This document shows, one piece after another, positions 16,994 to 26,301 of a DNA stretch of 64,000 nt (position 1 is the first letter of the stretch; every line of letters starts with the position of its first letter). The DNA comes from Betaproteobacteria bacterium HGW-Betaproteobacteria-3 (GTDB lineage: Bacteria > Pseudomonadota > Gammaproteobacteria > Burkholderiales > Burkholderiaceae_C): NCBI GenBank assembly GCA_002842205.1, contig PHCI01000002.1:248001-312000 (forward strand), given 5' to 3'. The position numbers and the translations under genes are program-made. The notes under the pieces were generated by a model that ran no database searches, was not told the DNA's origin, and saw only the letters and a list, made by a program, of their open reading frames with translations.

Positions 16994-18160
16994 TCAGCGC
17001 CACAGCGGGCGGAACATGACCAGCCCCAGCACCGGCCCCACGGCCAGCCAGGGCAGCAGCGCGGCCAGCGGCACCGACTGCGCCGCATGCACAAACAGCT
17101 GGATGCTGACCACCGTGATCGAAAACCCGATGCAATTGGCAAACGTGAGCACGCTGCCCACGATCTCGGGCGGCGCATTTTGTGAAGTGAGTGTGGAAAA
17201 CTGCGGCGAATCGCCCGCCACCGTGATGCCCCACAGCACCAGCCAGCCCAGAAACAGCGGCAGCGGTGCGGCCAGCATCAACGGCGCGGCCAGACAGCAG
17301 GCCCCGCTGATGCCCAGCTGCGTGGCCGCCACGCGGGCGCTACCAAAACGCCGCACCAGCAATCCGCCGCCGATGCAGCCCGCGGCCCCGCCGACGATGA
17401 TCCAGAACACCGCCGCGCTGGCCGGTGCGCCCGCCAGCCGCGTCGCCACGATGAACGGCACGAGCACATAGAACGCGTACAGCTCCCACATGTGGCCGAA
17501 ATAGCCGAACACCGAAGCACGCACCCGCCGGTCGTGCCAGATGACGTCCAGTGCGCGCAGGCGCACGCGTGCGCTGCGGTTGCGCAGGGGGCTGTCGGGT
17601 ACCAGCAGCGCCGTGGCCAGGCCCCCCAGCGCGGCCACGGCCGACACCCCCAGCACCACCGCCTGCCACGACAGCGCGGTGCCCGTGGCGAAGCCGGTCG
17701 CGCGCAAGCCGTAGGGCAGGGCGGTGCCCACCACCAGCGCGCCAATCAGCACGCCCATGACCGCACCCAGGCGCTCGCGGTACCAGCTGGCGGCGATCTT
17801 CATGCCCACCGGGTAGATGCCCGCCAGCAAAAAGCCCACGCCAAAGCGCAAGGCCACCAGCGCGGGCCAGTGGCCGTCGAGCACCACGGTGAGTGCGTTG
17901 GCGCTGGCGCCCAGCAGGGCGCAGACCAAAAACACCCGGGACGGCGAAAACCGGTCGGTCAGCATCGACAGCGTGAACGCCAGCGTGCCCGCCACAAACC
18001 CGAGCTGCACGGCCGAGGTGAGCGTGCCCACGGCTTCGGGCGGCAGCCCCCAGGCGCGCTGCAGGTCGGGCATGACCGCGTTGACCGCAAACCACAGCGA
18101 CGTGCCCGCAAACTGCGAAAACACGATCACCGGAAGAATGCGGCGCGGCACTGGCGTCAT
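16994..18160 (-). CDS. MFS transporter
   Basis: A 388-residue MFS protein that opens PVIVFSQFAGTSLWFAVNAV. It has the loop 2-3 motif LTDRFSPSRVF, then LRFGVGFLLAGIYPVGMKIAASWY and SPLRNRS in the central loop. It is unrelated in detail to the convergent MFS gene, so the pair is not a recent duplication. It lies 37 bp downstream of the LOG-family gene on the same strand. Substrate unknown. Confidence 0.9.
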   Translation of the reverse strand: MTPVPRRILPVIVFSQFAGTSLWFAVNAVMPDLQRAWGLPPEAVGTLTSAVQLGFVAGTLAFTLSMLTDRFSPSRVFLVCALLGASANALTVVLDGHWPALVALRFGVGFLLAGIYPVGMKIAASWYRERLGAVMGVLIGALVVGTALPYGLRATGFATGTALSWQAVVLGVSAVAALGGLATALLVPDSPLRNRSARVRLRALDVIWHDRRVRASVFGYFGHMWELYAFYVLVPFIVATRLAGAPASAAVFWIIVGGAAGCIGGGLLVRRFGSARVAATQLGISGACCLAAPLMLAAPLPLFLGWLVLWGITVAGDSPQFSTLTSQNAPPEIVGSVLTFANCIGFSITVVSIQLFVHAAQSVPLAALLPWLAVGPVLGLVMFRPLWR

Positions 18161-18197
18161 GCGTCAGTGGCTCCGCCAGAGGGCTCGCCCGGCGGCA

Positions 18198-19064
18198 TCA
18201 GCCGAGCTGGTAGAACGCGCGGATGGCGTCCCAGGCCACCTGCGGGTCGTCCACATACTGGAACAGCTTGAGATCGTCGGGCGAAATGGCGCCTTCTTCC
18301 ACCAGCACGTCCAGGTTGACCAGCCGCTTCCAGTAGTCGGAGCCGAACAGGATGATGGGCACGGGTTTGGCCTTGCGCGTCTGCACCAGCGTGACCACCT
18401 CGAACAGCTCGTCCAGCGTGCCAAACCCCCCGGGGAAGGCCACCAGCGCCTTGGCGCGCATCATGAAATGCATCTTGCGCAGCGCAAAGTAATGGAACTT
18501 GAACGACAGCGTGGGCGTGATGAAGCGGTTGCCGCTTTGCTCAAACGGCAGCGAAATGTTCAGCCCCACGTTGGGCGCGCTCACGTCATGCGCGCCGCGG
18601 TTGGCCGCCTCCATGATGCCGGGGCCGCCGCCGGTGCAGATGTAGAGCCGCTCGGCCATCGGCCGCGCGTTGCTGTAGGTGCCCACGATGCGCGCGAAGG
18701 CACGCGCCTGTTCGTAATAGCCCGCGTTGCGCATGCGGCGCTGCGCCTTGGCCAGTGCCGCCGCATCGCCCGAGCCCTGGGCCGCCTGCAACTCGGCCTC
18801 GGCCGTTTCCTGGTCGGGAAAGCGCGCGCTGCCAAATACCACGATGGTGTTCTCCACCCCCTGGGCGTGCTGGCCCAGATCGGGCTTGAGCATCTCGAGC
18901 TGGAAGCGGATGCCGCGCGTTTCGCGCCGCAGCAGGAACTCGGGATCGGCAAACGCCAGCCGGTAGGCCTGCGCGTCCAGCGGCGTGCCCGCATCGCCAT
19001 GCGCCTGAAGCTCGGCCCAGGCATCGGCCAGGCGGCGTTCGGAGAGGTCTTGGGTGTTTTCCAT
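18198..19064 (-). CDS. TIGR00730 / LOG-family protein
   Basis: A 288-residue Rossmann-fold protein of the LOG (lysine decarboxylase-like) superfamily. It has a nucleotide fold start at ENTIVVFGSARFP, then YICTGGGPGIMEAANRGA and the signature AFPGGFGTLDELFEVVTLVQ with the catalytic Glu and Arg. Family members hydrolyse the ribose 5'-phosphate bond of nucleoside monophosphates. This one has about 60 residues of N-terminal extension before the core, as in the long proteobacterial subgroup. The physiological substrate is unknown. Confidence 0.9.
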   Translation of the reverse strand: MENTQDLSERRLADAWAELQAHGDAGTPLDAQAYRLAFADPEFLLRRETRGIRFQLEMLKPDLGQHAQGVENTIVVFGSARFPDQETAEAELQAAQGSGDAAALAKAQRRMRNAGYYEQARAFARIVGTYSNARPMAERLYICTGGGPGIMEAANRGAHDVSAPNVGLNISLPFEQSGNRFITPTLSFKFHYFALRKMHFMMRAKALVAFPGGFGTLDELFEVVTLVQTRKAKPVPIILFGSDYWKRLVNLDVLVEEGAISPDDLKLFQYVDDPQVAWDAIRAFYQLG

Positions 19065-19591
19065 AGGGCCTGATTGTCATCCAGTTGGTTGGGCGCGGCG
19101 CCACGGGCTTGTTGGCGATGAAGGAATGGAGTCGGGGCGGCCCGGAACGTTCTGGGCGAGACGGGTGGGCACGGGGTTGGCGGGGGACGGGTGTACCCAA
19201 TTTTATGAGAATTTTTGGCATTTATCCTCCGTCAGATGGTGATAGTTTGCTATTTTATTTGTAGTTATTTCGGGCCAGATGCCGGGTTGGACGGACTGCC
19301 GTCGTGGGGCTGGGTCGTGGCTGCGTTCCAGCAAGCGCATGTCCCGGCCGAACCGGTGGGAGGGTGTCCACGCTGAACATTTTCGGTGACACTGGGAAAA
19401 TGTCGATGGAACTTGCACGGCAGCGTGCCGGGTTGGGCGCTATTCTATTTATAGTGAAGCAAGACAGCTCTCAAAATTGCTGGTCGAGCGTTTCGGTGAA
19501 CATCGCCATTTCATAACTATCGTTTCAAAGAAAGCGAGTGCCCCCCGGTTCGATGCCAAAGGAGCATTGGAATCTGCTTCCTACCGATGAT
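19065..19591. other. about 530 bp without a recognisable gene
   Basis: The space between the LOG-family gene and the attC-like hairpin contains repeat family A copy 4 (19207-19268). It also contains a GCGCTATTCTATTTATAGTGAAG stretch near 19438-19460 that may be a decayed piece of the same family. A 70-codon frame at 19304-19516 has no family resemblance that I can see. Base composition becomes more AT-rich after about 19200, which suggests acquired or decayed sequence. Confidence 0.6.
19207..19268 (+). repeat. dispersed repeat family A, copy 4
   Basis: Intergenic copy: TTTTTGGCATTTATCCTCCG then TCAGATGGTGATAGTTTGCTATTTTATTTGTAG. The right half is identical to copy 1 across ATGGTGATAGTTTGCTAT. 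The left half has CCTCCGTC instead of CCCCCGTC. Confidence 0.8.
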
Positions 19592-19657
19592 GCATAACCT
19601 TACAGTCGAGCGGACCTGCGCAAAAAGCCGCGCAGGCCGCTCACTTCCACGTTCGGC
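19592..19657 (+). mobile_element. integron attC-like recombination site
   Basis: A 66-bp imperfect palindrome starts GCATAAC (R''-like) and ends GTTCGGC (R'-like). The inner arms GAGCGG-A-CCTGCGC and GCGCAGGCCGCTC pair over 13 bp and leave A19614 unpaired, the kind of extrahelical base that orients attC sites. The loop is AAAAAGCC. The outer spacers (TTACAGT / ACTTCC) barely pair, also as in attC. R' has C instead of A/G at its fourth base and pairs poorly with R'', so the site may be worn. No integrase is in the window. Confidence 0.7.
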
Positions 19658-19660
19658 GTC

Positions 19661-20413
19661 ATGGGGCCGCGTACTGAAACTATGGCAACTCTCACATCAC
19701 TGATCCCGGACGTTGACGTCCTCCTGATGCTCGCACCAGAGGAGCTTGCTGAAGTCATCCTTCAGCTTGCGCATGAACACAGGCAAAACGGGCTCGTTCA
19801 CTCTCAAGTCGTCGCTTCGCACATCAACGGAAATCCAGGGGCCAACGATGGCTATCCGCAGAATCGCCGACGCGAAGCCGAACTCGCGTTTGCTGAAGCT
19901 TGGAACTGGCTCTCAGTGCAAGGCCTTCTGATCCCGGAACTCGGAATCAACGGGAACAATGGATGGATGCGCCTGAGTCGCCGCGCCATAGAGATACTCG
20001 CAAAGAACTCGTTCCGGACATTTGCGCTTAGCGTTGGCTTCCCCAAGTCCTTGCTTCATCCCTCCATCGCAGATGAGGTTTGGCTCGACATCGTTCGCGG
20101 GGATCTCGAAACAGCAGTATTCAAGTCGTTTCGAACTGTTGAGATCGCGGTACGCGAGGCCGCCAACTTCGCCGCCACCGATATCGGTACACCGCTGATG
20201 CGGAAGGCGTTTGACAAGATGAGCGGGCCACTTTCGGACAAGCAACAACCAGAAGCGGAATGCGAGGCGTTGGCGCACCTCTTTGCTGGAGCTATTGGCT
20301 CGTACAAGAATCCGCATTCCCATCGAACCGTTGCAATCACCGACCCAACGGAGGCGCAGGAAATGGTCATTCTGGCAAGCCACCTCCTTCGCATAGTCGA
20401 TAGCAGGCGGTAA
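19661..20413 (+). CDS. TIGR02391 family protein (Ymh-type), function unknown
   Basis: A 250-residue soluble protein; an alternative start is the ATG at 19682. The C-terminal half has the TIGR02391 hallmarks: VFKSFRTVEIAVREAA, PLMRKAF, GPLSD, LFAGAIGSYKNPHSHR and ASHLLRIVD. The N-terminal half is a helical and winged-helix-like region. Members occur in genomic islands and near restriction or defence genes, but no activity is established. It begins 4 bp after the attC-like R' end, the position expected for the first gene of an integron cassette. Its GC content is clearly lower than that of its neighbours. No second attC is evident after the stop. Confidence 0.8.
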   Translation: MGPRTETMATLTSLIPDVDVLLMLAPEELAEVILQLAHEHRQNGLVHSQVVASHINGNPGANDGYPQNRRREAELAFAEAWNWLSVQGLLIPELGINGNNGWMRLSRRAIEILAKNSFRTFALSVGFPKSLLHPSIADEVWLDIVRGDLETAVFKSFRTVEIAVREAANFAATDIGTPLMRKAFDKMSGPLSDKQQPEAECEALAHLFAGAIGSYKNPHSHRTVAITDPTEAQEMVILASHLLRIVDSRR

Positions 20414-20591
20414 CCCCTTGAAGGGACTTCCTCTTTTTGGCAAGCTGTATTTGTATTCGTCGCCGAGGGTTGCGGTGCAGATTTGAGGTTGAAGGAAGAG
20501 CAGGCGGCGTTGAAGAGCATGAAGCGAGGAGCAGACTGCACCTCGACAGACTGGCTTGACGGGGTTGACCTGACCCCATCCACCAACCCAC

Positions 20592-20620
20592 AAAAAAGGC
20601 TCCCGAAGGAGCCTTTTTCA
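20592..20620. terminator. bidirectional terminator between the TIGR02391 gene and efp
   Basis: AAAAAAGGCTCC-CGA-AGGAGCCTTTTTC forms a 9-10 bp GC-rich stem with A- and T-runs on both sides. It can serve efp on the minus strand (stop 18 bp away) and anything read from the left. Confidence 0.85.
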
Positions 20621-20637
20621 TTCAACGCCGAAGCCGC

Positions 20638-21192
20638 TCAGACGCGCTTGCGGTATTCTCCGGTGCGGGTGTCGATCTCGACCTTGTCGCCCTGGGCCAC
20701 GAAGATCGGCACGCCGATGTCGAAGCCGGTGGCGATCTTGGCGGGCTTGAGGACCTTGCCCGAGGTGTCGCCCTTGACGGCGGGTTCGGTCCAGGTGATT
20801 TCGCGCTCGACGCTGGTGGGCAGTTCGACCGAGATGGCCTTGCCGTCGTAGAACACCACTTCGGCGGTCATGCCGTCTTCGAGGTAGTTCAGGGCGTCGC
20901 CCATGTTGTCGGCTTCGACTTCGTACTGGTTGTATTCGGCGTCCATCCAGACGTACATCGGGTCGGCGAAGTACGAGTAGGTGCAGTCCTTCTTGTCCAG
21001 GATGATCTGGTCCATCTTGTCGTCGGCCTTGAAGACCACCTCGGTGCCGAAGTTGGCGATCAGGCTCTTGAGCTTCATGCGCACGGTGGCCGAGTTGCGG
21101 CCGCCGCGGCTGTATTCGGTCTTGAGGACGACCATCGGGTCCTTGCCGTGCATGATGACGTTGCCAGCGCGGATTTCTTGAGCGATTTTCAT
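20638..21192 (-). CDS. efp: translation elongation factor P
   Basis: EF-P of 184 residues; it relieves ribosome stalling at consecutive prolines. Start at 21192 ([11 protein letters not shown]); the longer in-frame start at 21243 adds residues not found in the family. The loop tip is YSRGGRNSA with Arg at position 32 rather than Lys. This is the form that is activated by rhamnosylation by EarP, and the earP gene is immediately upstream on the same strand. KOW, OB-like and S1-like domains are all present ([17 protein letters not shown] end). Confidence 0.97.
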   Translation of the reverse strand: MKIAQEIRAGNVIMHGKDPMVVLKTEYSRGGRNSATVRMKLKSLIANFGTEVVFKADDKMDQIILDKKDCTYSYFADPMYVWMDAEYNQYEVEADNMGDALNYLEDGMTAEVVFYDGKAISVELPTSVEREITWTEPAVKGDTSGKVLKPAKIATGFDIGVPIFVAQGDKVEIDTRTGEYRKRV

Positions 21193-21313
21193 AGCATTCC
21201 AAAACGGGTGGGTGGCCCGCGCAGTGCGTCGAGGGTGAGGCACTTTCTGCGGCCGGTTGCGATTTCAGGCCGGTTGGGGGATGCCCGGGCTGAATTTCGC
21301 AAAGCCTTGAATT

Positions 21314-22513
21314 TTAACGGGTTTTGGCGACGAACCGAATCAGCTGTGTGCACAGGTCGTCCTGGGCCAGCAGGCGCGAGCGGGCCGCCTGCGCGGTGGG
21401 CTGCCACGCCGCCCCGTCGAGTGGGGGCCACGGTGCGTTGGCCGCGGGCGCCTGGGGTGCGTTCCAGAGCTGGTGAAACGCGCGTTGCGAGGGGCTGGCG
21501 CCCAGCCAGTCGAGCCAGGCCTGCAGCTTGGCATGGTGGGCGCCGTCGGCCTGCGGGTAGGCCTGCCAGACCATGGGCCGCCCGGCCAGCAGGGCGCGCA
21601 CCCAGGAGTCTTCGCCGCGCACCAGGTTCAGGTCACTGGCCCACAGCAGGGTGTCGTAGTCGCGCTGGGTGAGGGCGGGTAAATATGAAATCAATAGCAA
21701 ACTATCGCCATTCGACGGGGGCTCAATATTGATTTTGTTCAAAATTGCGGCACGCACCGCGGCCGCGGCGCGCCCGTGCGTGACCAGCAGCCGCGTGGGT
21801 TCGGGGCCGCGGGCCAGTTGCGCCAGCCAAGCCGCCAGCGCGGGGGGTTCGTAGCAAAACAGCGAGATCAGGCGTTCACCCTGCCAGGGGATGCCGTGCG
21901 CGGCGAGCCAGGCGGTGCGGTCGAATGCGGCTTGCCGTGCGGCCAGGTCGGGCTCACGCAGCAGGCCGCCCGTGGCCGGGGTGAAGCCCGGGTAGAAAAA
22001 CCATTTGGTGCGCCCTCGGCCCGGGCCCGACAGCACCGGCGAGGGCAGCCCGTGCGAGCGTTCCACATAGGGTTCGGCCGAAAGGTATTCGAGATTGATC
22101 CAGACCGGGTTTTTCAAGCTTTTTTGGCCAATATCCCCCGTCAAATGGTCATGGTTAGCTATGAATTCAGGAGAAATCTCGCACCCGAATGCCTCCACCC
22201 ACACATCGGCCACGGGCTGCGCGGCCAGCAGCGCCGGGTCGATGGGGTGGCGCCAGGGCAGCACCTGCACGCCGGGGTGGGCACCCTGGCGGGCGCCCGG
22301 CGCCATCCAGTCCAGGGCGCTGGCGTCGTCCACCCACAGGCGCACGGTTTCGCCGCGCGCGGCCAGGTCGGCGGCCAGGCGCCAGCACACGCCCAGATCG
22401 CCGTGGTTGTCGATGACGCGGCAAAAAATGTCCCAACGCAAAGGCGCGTGGGTGGCGGTGGCCGTGGTGGTGGCATTGGCGATAAGGGGGGCGGTGTCGG
22501 GGGCATGGGCCAT
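21314..22513 (-). CDS. earP: EF-P arginine rhamnosyltransferase EarP, with two repeat-encoded segments
   Basis: The frame gives 399 residues from the ATG at 22513 (MAHAPDT); a longer open frame to 22612 is low-complexity Arg/Ala sequence. It is the glycosyltransferase that transfers rhamnose from dTDP-rhamnose to Arg32 of EF-P. Evidence is [21 protein letters not shown] with the catalytic Asp region, [26 protein letters not shown] and [15 protein letters not shown] (sugar-nucleotide site). Two stretches are translated copies of repeat family [20 protein letters not shown] near residue 120 and [17 protein letters not shown] near residue 270. The protein seems slightly longer than usual because of them. 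Key motifs are intact, so it is probably active. Confidence 0.93.
   Translation of the reverse strand: MAHAPDTAPLIANATTTATATHAPLRWDIFCRVIDNHGDLGVCWRLAADLAARGETVRLWVDDASALDWMAPGARQGAHPGVQVLPWRHPIDPALLAAQPVADVWVEAFGCEISPEFIANHDHLTGDIGQKSLKNPVWINLEYLSAEPYVERSHGLPSPVLSGPGRGRTKWFFYPGFTPATGGLLREPDLAARQAAFDRTAWLAAHGIPWQGERLISLFCYEPPALAAWLAQLARGPEPTRLLVTHGRAAAAVRAAILNKINIEPPSNGDSLLLISYLPALTQRDYDTLLWASDLNLVRGEDSWVRALLAGRPMVWQAYPQADGAHHAKLQAWLDWLGASPSQRAFHQLWNAPQAPAANAPWPPLDGAAWQPTAQAARSRLLAQDDLCTQLIRFVAKTR
21683..21747 (-). repeat. dispersed repeat family A, copy 5, inside earP
   Basis: On the plus strand the order is AATAGCAAACTATCGCCATT then CGACGGGGGCTCAATATTGA, that is, minus-strand orientation. 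It lies in frame in earP between the [13 protein letters not shown] and [10 protein letters not shown] segments and keeps the frame open. Confidence 0.8.
22111..22168 (+). repeat. dispersed repeat family A, copy 6, inside earP
   Basis: TTTTTTGGCCAATATCCCCC then GTCAAATGGTCATGGTTAGCTATGAATTC. It is plus-oriented, opposite to copy 5, although both lie in the same minus-strand gene. The element can therefore be read through in either orientation. Confidence 0.8.
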
Positions 22514-22659
22514 GGGCCGATTGTCCACAAGGCCGTGCTGCAGCCGCGCCGCCTTGCCGTGCGCGGCGCACGACCGCACGGCCGCACGACCGCGCGGCCA
22601 CGGCCCGCGCAACCTGCTGCGCCACTTCAGCGCGCGCTTCCCGCCACAATAGGGGCACC

Positions 22660-24591
22660 ATGCCTGACGCCCATTCCGACCAGTTGCTCAGCGAAGTTGC
22701 CGCCCTGCCGCCGCTGCCGGGGGTGTACCGCTATTTCGACGCGGCCGACCAGGTGCTCTATGTGGGCAAGGCGCGCAATCTCAAGAAGCGCGTGGCCAGC
22801 TATTTCCAGCGCAACCACGACGGCACGCGCATCGGCCAGATGGTCAGCAAGATCGTGCGCATGGAGACCACGGTGGTGCGCTCCGAGGCCGAGGCGCTGC
22901 TGCTCGAAAACAATCTCATCAAGACGCTGAACCCCAAGTTCAACATCCTGTTCCGCGACGACAAGAGCTACCCCTATCTCAAGCTCGCGTCACACGACTT
23001 TCCGCGCCTGACGTATTACCGCGGCGCGGTCGAGAAAAAGCACCGCTACTACGGGCCGTACCCGAGCGCCTGGGCCGTCAAGGAGTCGATCCTGCTGCTG
23101 CAAAAGGTGTTTCACCTGCGCACCTGCGAAGACACCGTGTTTCGCAACCGCACGCGGCCCTGCCTGCTGTACCAGATCAAGCGCTGCTCGGCCCCGTGCG
23201 TGGGGCACATCTCGCCCGAAGACTATGCCCATGACGTGGCCAACGCCGAGAGTTTTCTCAAGGGCGAAACGCAGCAGCTGCTGCAGACGCTGGAGTCGCG
23301 CATGATGGCCCACGCCGGGCGGCTGGAATTTGAGCAGGCGGCCGAGCTGCGCAACCAGGTGGCGGCGCTGTCCAAGGTGCTGCACCAGCAGGCGGTGGAC
23401 AACGTGTCCGACAAGGACGTGGACATCCTGGCCGTCAAGGTGCACGGCGGGCGCGCCTGCGTCAACCTGGCCATGGTGCGCGGCGGGCGCCATCTGGGCG
23501 ACCGGCCGTATTTCCCGGTGCATGTGGAAGACGCCAGTGCCTTGCTGCCCGGCCAGGACGAGGTTGGGGGGCCCGCGCCGGCGCCGGCCGAGCAGGCCGT
23601 GCAGGTGCTGGAAGCCTTCATTGCGCAGCATTACATCGGGGTGCCGGTGCCCTCGACGCTGATCACCAGTGCGCCCGTCAGCAAGGAACTGATCGAGGCG
23701 CTGACCGAGCAAAGCGGCGTCAAGGTCACGGCGGTGCACCACCCGCGCGAGCAGCGTCGCATCTGGCTGGAGATGGCGCAGAAAAACGCCGATATCCAGC
23801 TGGCGCGGCTGCTGTCGGAGGAAGGTTCGCAGCAGGCGCGCACGCGCGCGCTGGTGGACGCGCTTGACCTCGCGCCCGACAGCCTGGACGCCTTCCGCAT
23901 CGAGTGCTTTGACATCTCGCACACCGCGGGCGAAGCCACCCAGGCTTCGTGCGTGGTGTTTCACCACCACCAGATGCAGAGCAGCGAATACCGCCGCTTC
24001 AACATCGAAGGCGTCACGCCCGGCGACGACTACGCCGCCATGCGCCAGGTGCTGATGCGCCGCTACAGCAAGCTGGCCGAAGCCGCCCGCGCGCCCGACG
24101 CCGACGCCAGCCCCGACGCTAAAGGCGGCAGCGTGCGTGGCCGCCTGCCCGATCTGGTGCTGGTGGATGGCGGCAAGGGCCAGGTGGCCATGGCGCGCGA
24201 GGTGTTCAATGCCTTGGGGCTGGACCTGGCGCTGATCGTGGGCGTCGAGAAGGGCGAGGGCCGCAAGGTCGGCCTCGAAGAACTGGTGTTTGCCGACGGG
24301 CGCGACAAGGTTGGCCTGGGCCGCGACTCGGCCGCGCTGATGCTGGTGGCGCAAATCCGCGACGAGGCCCACCGCTTTGCCATCACCGGCATGCGCGCGC
24401 AACGCGCCAAGGTGCGCGTGGGCGGCAGCAAGATCGAAGAGATCCCCGGCATCGGCCCCAAAAAACGCGCCCGCCTGCTGCAGCGCTTTGGCGGTATCCG
24501 CGGCGTGGCCAACGCGGGGGTGGAAGACATTGCCACGGTCGAAGGCATCTCCCGCGCGCTGGCCGAGGAAATCTACCGGGCATTGCATTGA
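22660..24591 (+). CDS. uvrC: excinuclease ABC subunit C
   Basis: UvrC, 643 residues, the dual-incision nuclease of nucleotide excision repair. It has the N-terminal GIY-YIG domain ([25 protein letters not shown]) and [17 protein letters not shown]. The UVR motif lies near residue 215 ([17 protein letters not shown]), followed by the RNase H-like domain [20 protein letters not shown] and [12 protein letters not shown]. The C-terminal helix-hairpin-helix pair starts [13 protein letters not shown]. It is divergent from earP across about 145 bp. Confidence 0.97.
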   Translation: MPDAHSDQLLSEVAALPPLPGVYRYFDAADQVLYVGKARNLKKRVASYFQRNHDGTRIGQMVSKIVRMETTVVRSEAEALLLENNLIKTLNPKFNILFRDDKSYPYLKLASHDFPRLTYYRGAVEKKHRYYGPYPSAWAVKESILLLQKVFHLRTCEDTVFRNRTRPCLLYQIKRCSAPCVGHISPEDYAHDVANAESFLKGETQQLLQTLESRMMAHAGRLEFEQAAELRNQVAALSKVLHQQAVDNVSDKDVDILAVKVHGGRACVNLAMVRGGRHLGDRPYFPVHVEDASALLPGQDEVGGPAPAPAEQAVQVLEAFIAQHYIGVPVPSTLITSAPVSKELIEALTEQSGVKVTAVHHPREQRRIWLEMAQKNADIQLARLLSEEGSQQARTRALVDALDLAPDSLDAFRIECFDISHTAGEATQASCVVFHHHQMQSSEYRRFNIEGVTPGDDYAAMRQVLMRRYSKLAEAARAPDADASPDAKGGSVRGRLPDLVLVDGGKGQVAMAREVFNALGLDLALIVGVEKGEGRKVGLEELVFADGRDKVGLGRDSAALMLVAQIRDEAHRFAITGMRAQRAKVRVGGSKIEEIPGIGPKKRARLLQRFGGIRGVANAGVEDIATVEGISRALAEEIYRALH

Positions 24592-24592
24592 C

Positions 24593-24670
24593 CCCCACGT
24601 TCGCCCACTGCGTGTGGCTCTCTGCCCCCGAGGGGGGTGCGTTTTGCCTTGGGGCGGCCCGGCGGCAAAA
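24593..24670 (+). repeat. intergenic repeat family B, copy 1
   Basis: Contains CCACTGCGTGTGGCTCTCTG, a CCCCCGAGGGGGG palindrome and a GGGGCGGCCCGGCGGC tail between uvrC and pgsA. The beginning resembles the segment at 48667-48746 (CACTGCGTGTAGC, CCCCCTCAAGGGGG, GGCCGGGCGAAGCC). I read both as members of one family. Confidence 0.6.
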
Positions 24671-24746
24671 CAGGGTCTTCGGCCTGGCCTCTGGAGTGGT
24701 TGCGGCGGCTTGAAGGGAACGGTGAGCGTCGTGACACAATCGCCGC

Positions 24747-25313
24747 ATGTTCCTGACGATTCCCACCATCATGACCTGGACCCGCATTTTTGCGATTCCG
24801 CTGATCGTGGGGGTGTTTTACCTGCCGATTCCGATGTTCGAGCAGAACCTCGTGGCCACGGTGATGTTCGTGGTGTTTGCGCTGACCGACTGGCTTGACG
24901 GTTACCTCGCACGCAAACTCAACCAGACGTCGGCGTTCGGCGCGTTCCTGGACCCGGTGGCCGACAAGTTCCTGGTGTCGGCGTCGCTGCTGGTGCTGGT
25001 GCACCTGGGCCGGGCCGATGTGTTTGTGGCGCTCATCATCATCGGGCGCGAAATCGCCATCTCGGCCCTGCGCGAATGGATGGCGCAGATCGGCGCGTCC
25101 AAGAGCGTGGCGGTGCACATGGTGGGCAAGGTCAAGACGGTGGTGCAGATGGTGGCCATCCCCTTCCTGCTCTACAACGGCAAGCTGCTGGGCGGGATCA
25201 ACACCGGCATCTGGGGTCACTGGCTGATCTGGCTCTCGGCGGTGCTGACCGTCTGGTCGATGGTGTATTACCTCCAGAAGGCGCTCCCCGAAATTCGCCG
25301 TCACGCGAAGTGA
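24747..25313 (+). CDS. pgsA: CDP-diacylglycerol--glycerol-3-phosphate 3-phosphatidyltransferase
   Basis: A 188-residue inner-membrane enzyme that makes phosphatidylglycerol phosphate. It carries the full CDP-alcohol phosphatidyltransferase signature D-x2-D-G-x2-A-R-x8-G-x3-D-x3-D (DWLDGYLARK then GAFLDPVADK). Four to six membrane helices are present. The opening MFLTIPTIMTWTRIFAIPL is typical. uvrC followed by pgsA is a conserved neighbour pair in proteobacteria. Confidence 0.95.
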   Translation: MFLTIPTIMTWTRIFAIPLIVGVFYLPIPMFEQNLVATVMFVVFALTDWLDGYLARKLNQTSAFGAFLDPVADKFLVSASLLVLVHLGRADVFVALIIIGREIAISALREWMAQIGASKSVAVHMVGKVKTVVQMVAIPFLLYNGKLLGGINTGIWGHWLIWLSAVLTVWSMVYYLQKALPEIRRHAK

Positions 25314-25329
25314 CGTCACGCTGCACCGC

Positions 25330-26220
25330 ATGAACCGCCGGGCCGACGACGATGCGCTGATCCGCGCCATGCCCGTGGTGTTTGTGCTGATCTGGAGCAC
25401 GGGTTTCGTCGTGGCCCGTTATGCCATGCCGCATGCGCCGCCCATGTCGTTCCTGGCCTTGCGGTTTTTTCTCTCCATTCTTTGCTTTCTGCCGTGGATC
25501 CTGTTGGCCCGCGTGGCCTGGCCGCAAGGCCGGGCGCAATGGTTCCATCTGGCCGTGGTGGGTGTGCTCTTGCACGGCGGCTACCTGGGGGGCGTGTGGT
25601 CGGCGGTCAAGGCGGGCATGGGTTCGGGGTTGTCATCGCTGATCGTCGGCCTGCAGCCGGTGCTGACGGCGGTGTGGCTCGCTTCGCGTGGCAGTGCTGT
25701 CAGCCGCCGCCAGTGGCTGGGCCTGCTGCTTGGGTTTGGCGGGCTGGTGCTGGTGGTCAGCGCCAAGTTCGGGCAGGGCGGGGAAGCCACGGCGTTCAAC
25801 CTGTCGCTCGCGGTGCTGGCCTTGCTGGCCATCACGATGGGCACGCTCTACCAAAAGCGCCATGTGGCGCCCTGCGACGTGCGCAGCGCCAGCGCCGTGC
25901 AGCTTGGCGCGGCGTTTGTGGTCACGCTGCCACTGGCCCTGCTCGAAACAGGCCCCATGACGTGGAATGTTGCGCTGGTCGAGGCCATGGCCTGGTCGGT
26001 GCTGGGGCTCACGCTGGGCGGCAGTTCGCTGCTGTACCTGTTGATCCAGCGCGGCGCCGCGACCGCCGTGACCAGCCTGCTGTACCTCGTACCCCCGTGC
26101 ACGGCCCTGCTGGCCTGGCTGCTGTTCGACGAGCCGGTCACCGCCGCGACGCTTGCGGGAACGGCGGTCACGGCCTTTGGGGTGAGCCTGGTGGTGCGCA
26201 CGCCGCGCACATCGGGGTAA
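25330..26220 (+). CDS. EamA/DMT family transporter
   Basis: A 296-residue inner-membrane protein with ten predicted helices in two EamA repeats. The first starts VVFVLIWSTGFVVARYAMP and the second is around LALLAITMGTLYQKRHV with LYLVPPCTALLAWLLFDEP, the usual end block of the second repeat. These are drug/metabolite exporters. It begins 16 bp after pgsA. Substrate unknown. Confidence 0.9.
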   Translation: MNRRADDDALIRAMPVVFVLIWSTGFVVARYAMPHAPPMSFLALRFFLSILCFLPWILLARVAWPQGRAQWFHLAVVGVLLHGGYLGGVWSAVKAGMGSGLSSLIVGLQPVLTAVWLASRGSAVSRRQWLGLLLGFGGLVLVVSAKFGQGGEATAFNLSLAVLALLAITMGTLYQKRHVAPCDVRSASAVQLGAAFVVTLPLALLETGPMTWNVALVEAMAWSVLGLTLGGSSLLYLLIQRGAATAVTSLLYLVPPCTALLAWLLFDEPVTAATLAGTAVTAFGVSLVVRTPRTSG

Positions 26221-26301
26221 GCTTCAGGCCGGATTTTTTTGCGATGCGGGGCCGTTTCGCGTGAGGCCGACCGGCGTCAAACACAACCAGGAGATGAAAC
26301 C

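Noticed and set aside
19304-19516. A 70-codon frame in the accessory gap before the attC-like site, possibly an earlier cassette gene
   Set aside because: No ribosome site, no recognisable domain, and the first half is antisense-like GC-rich filler. Kept only as part of the gap description.
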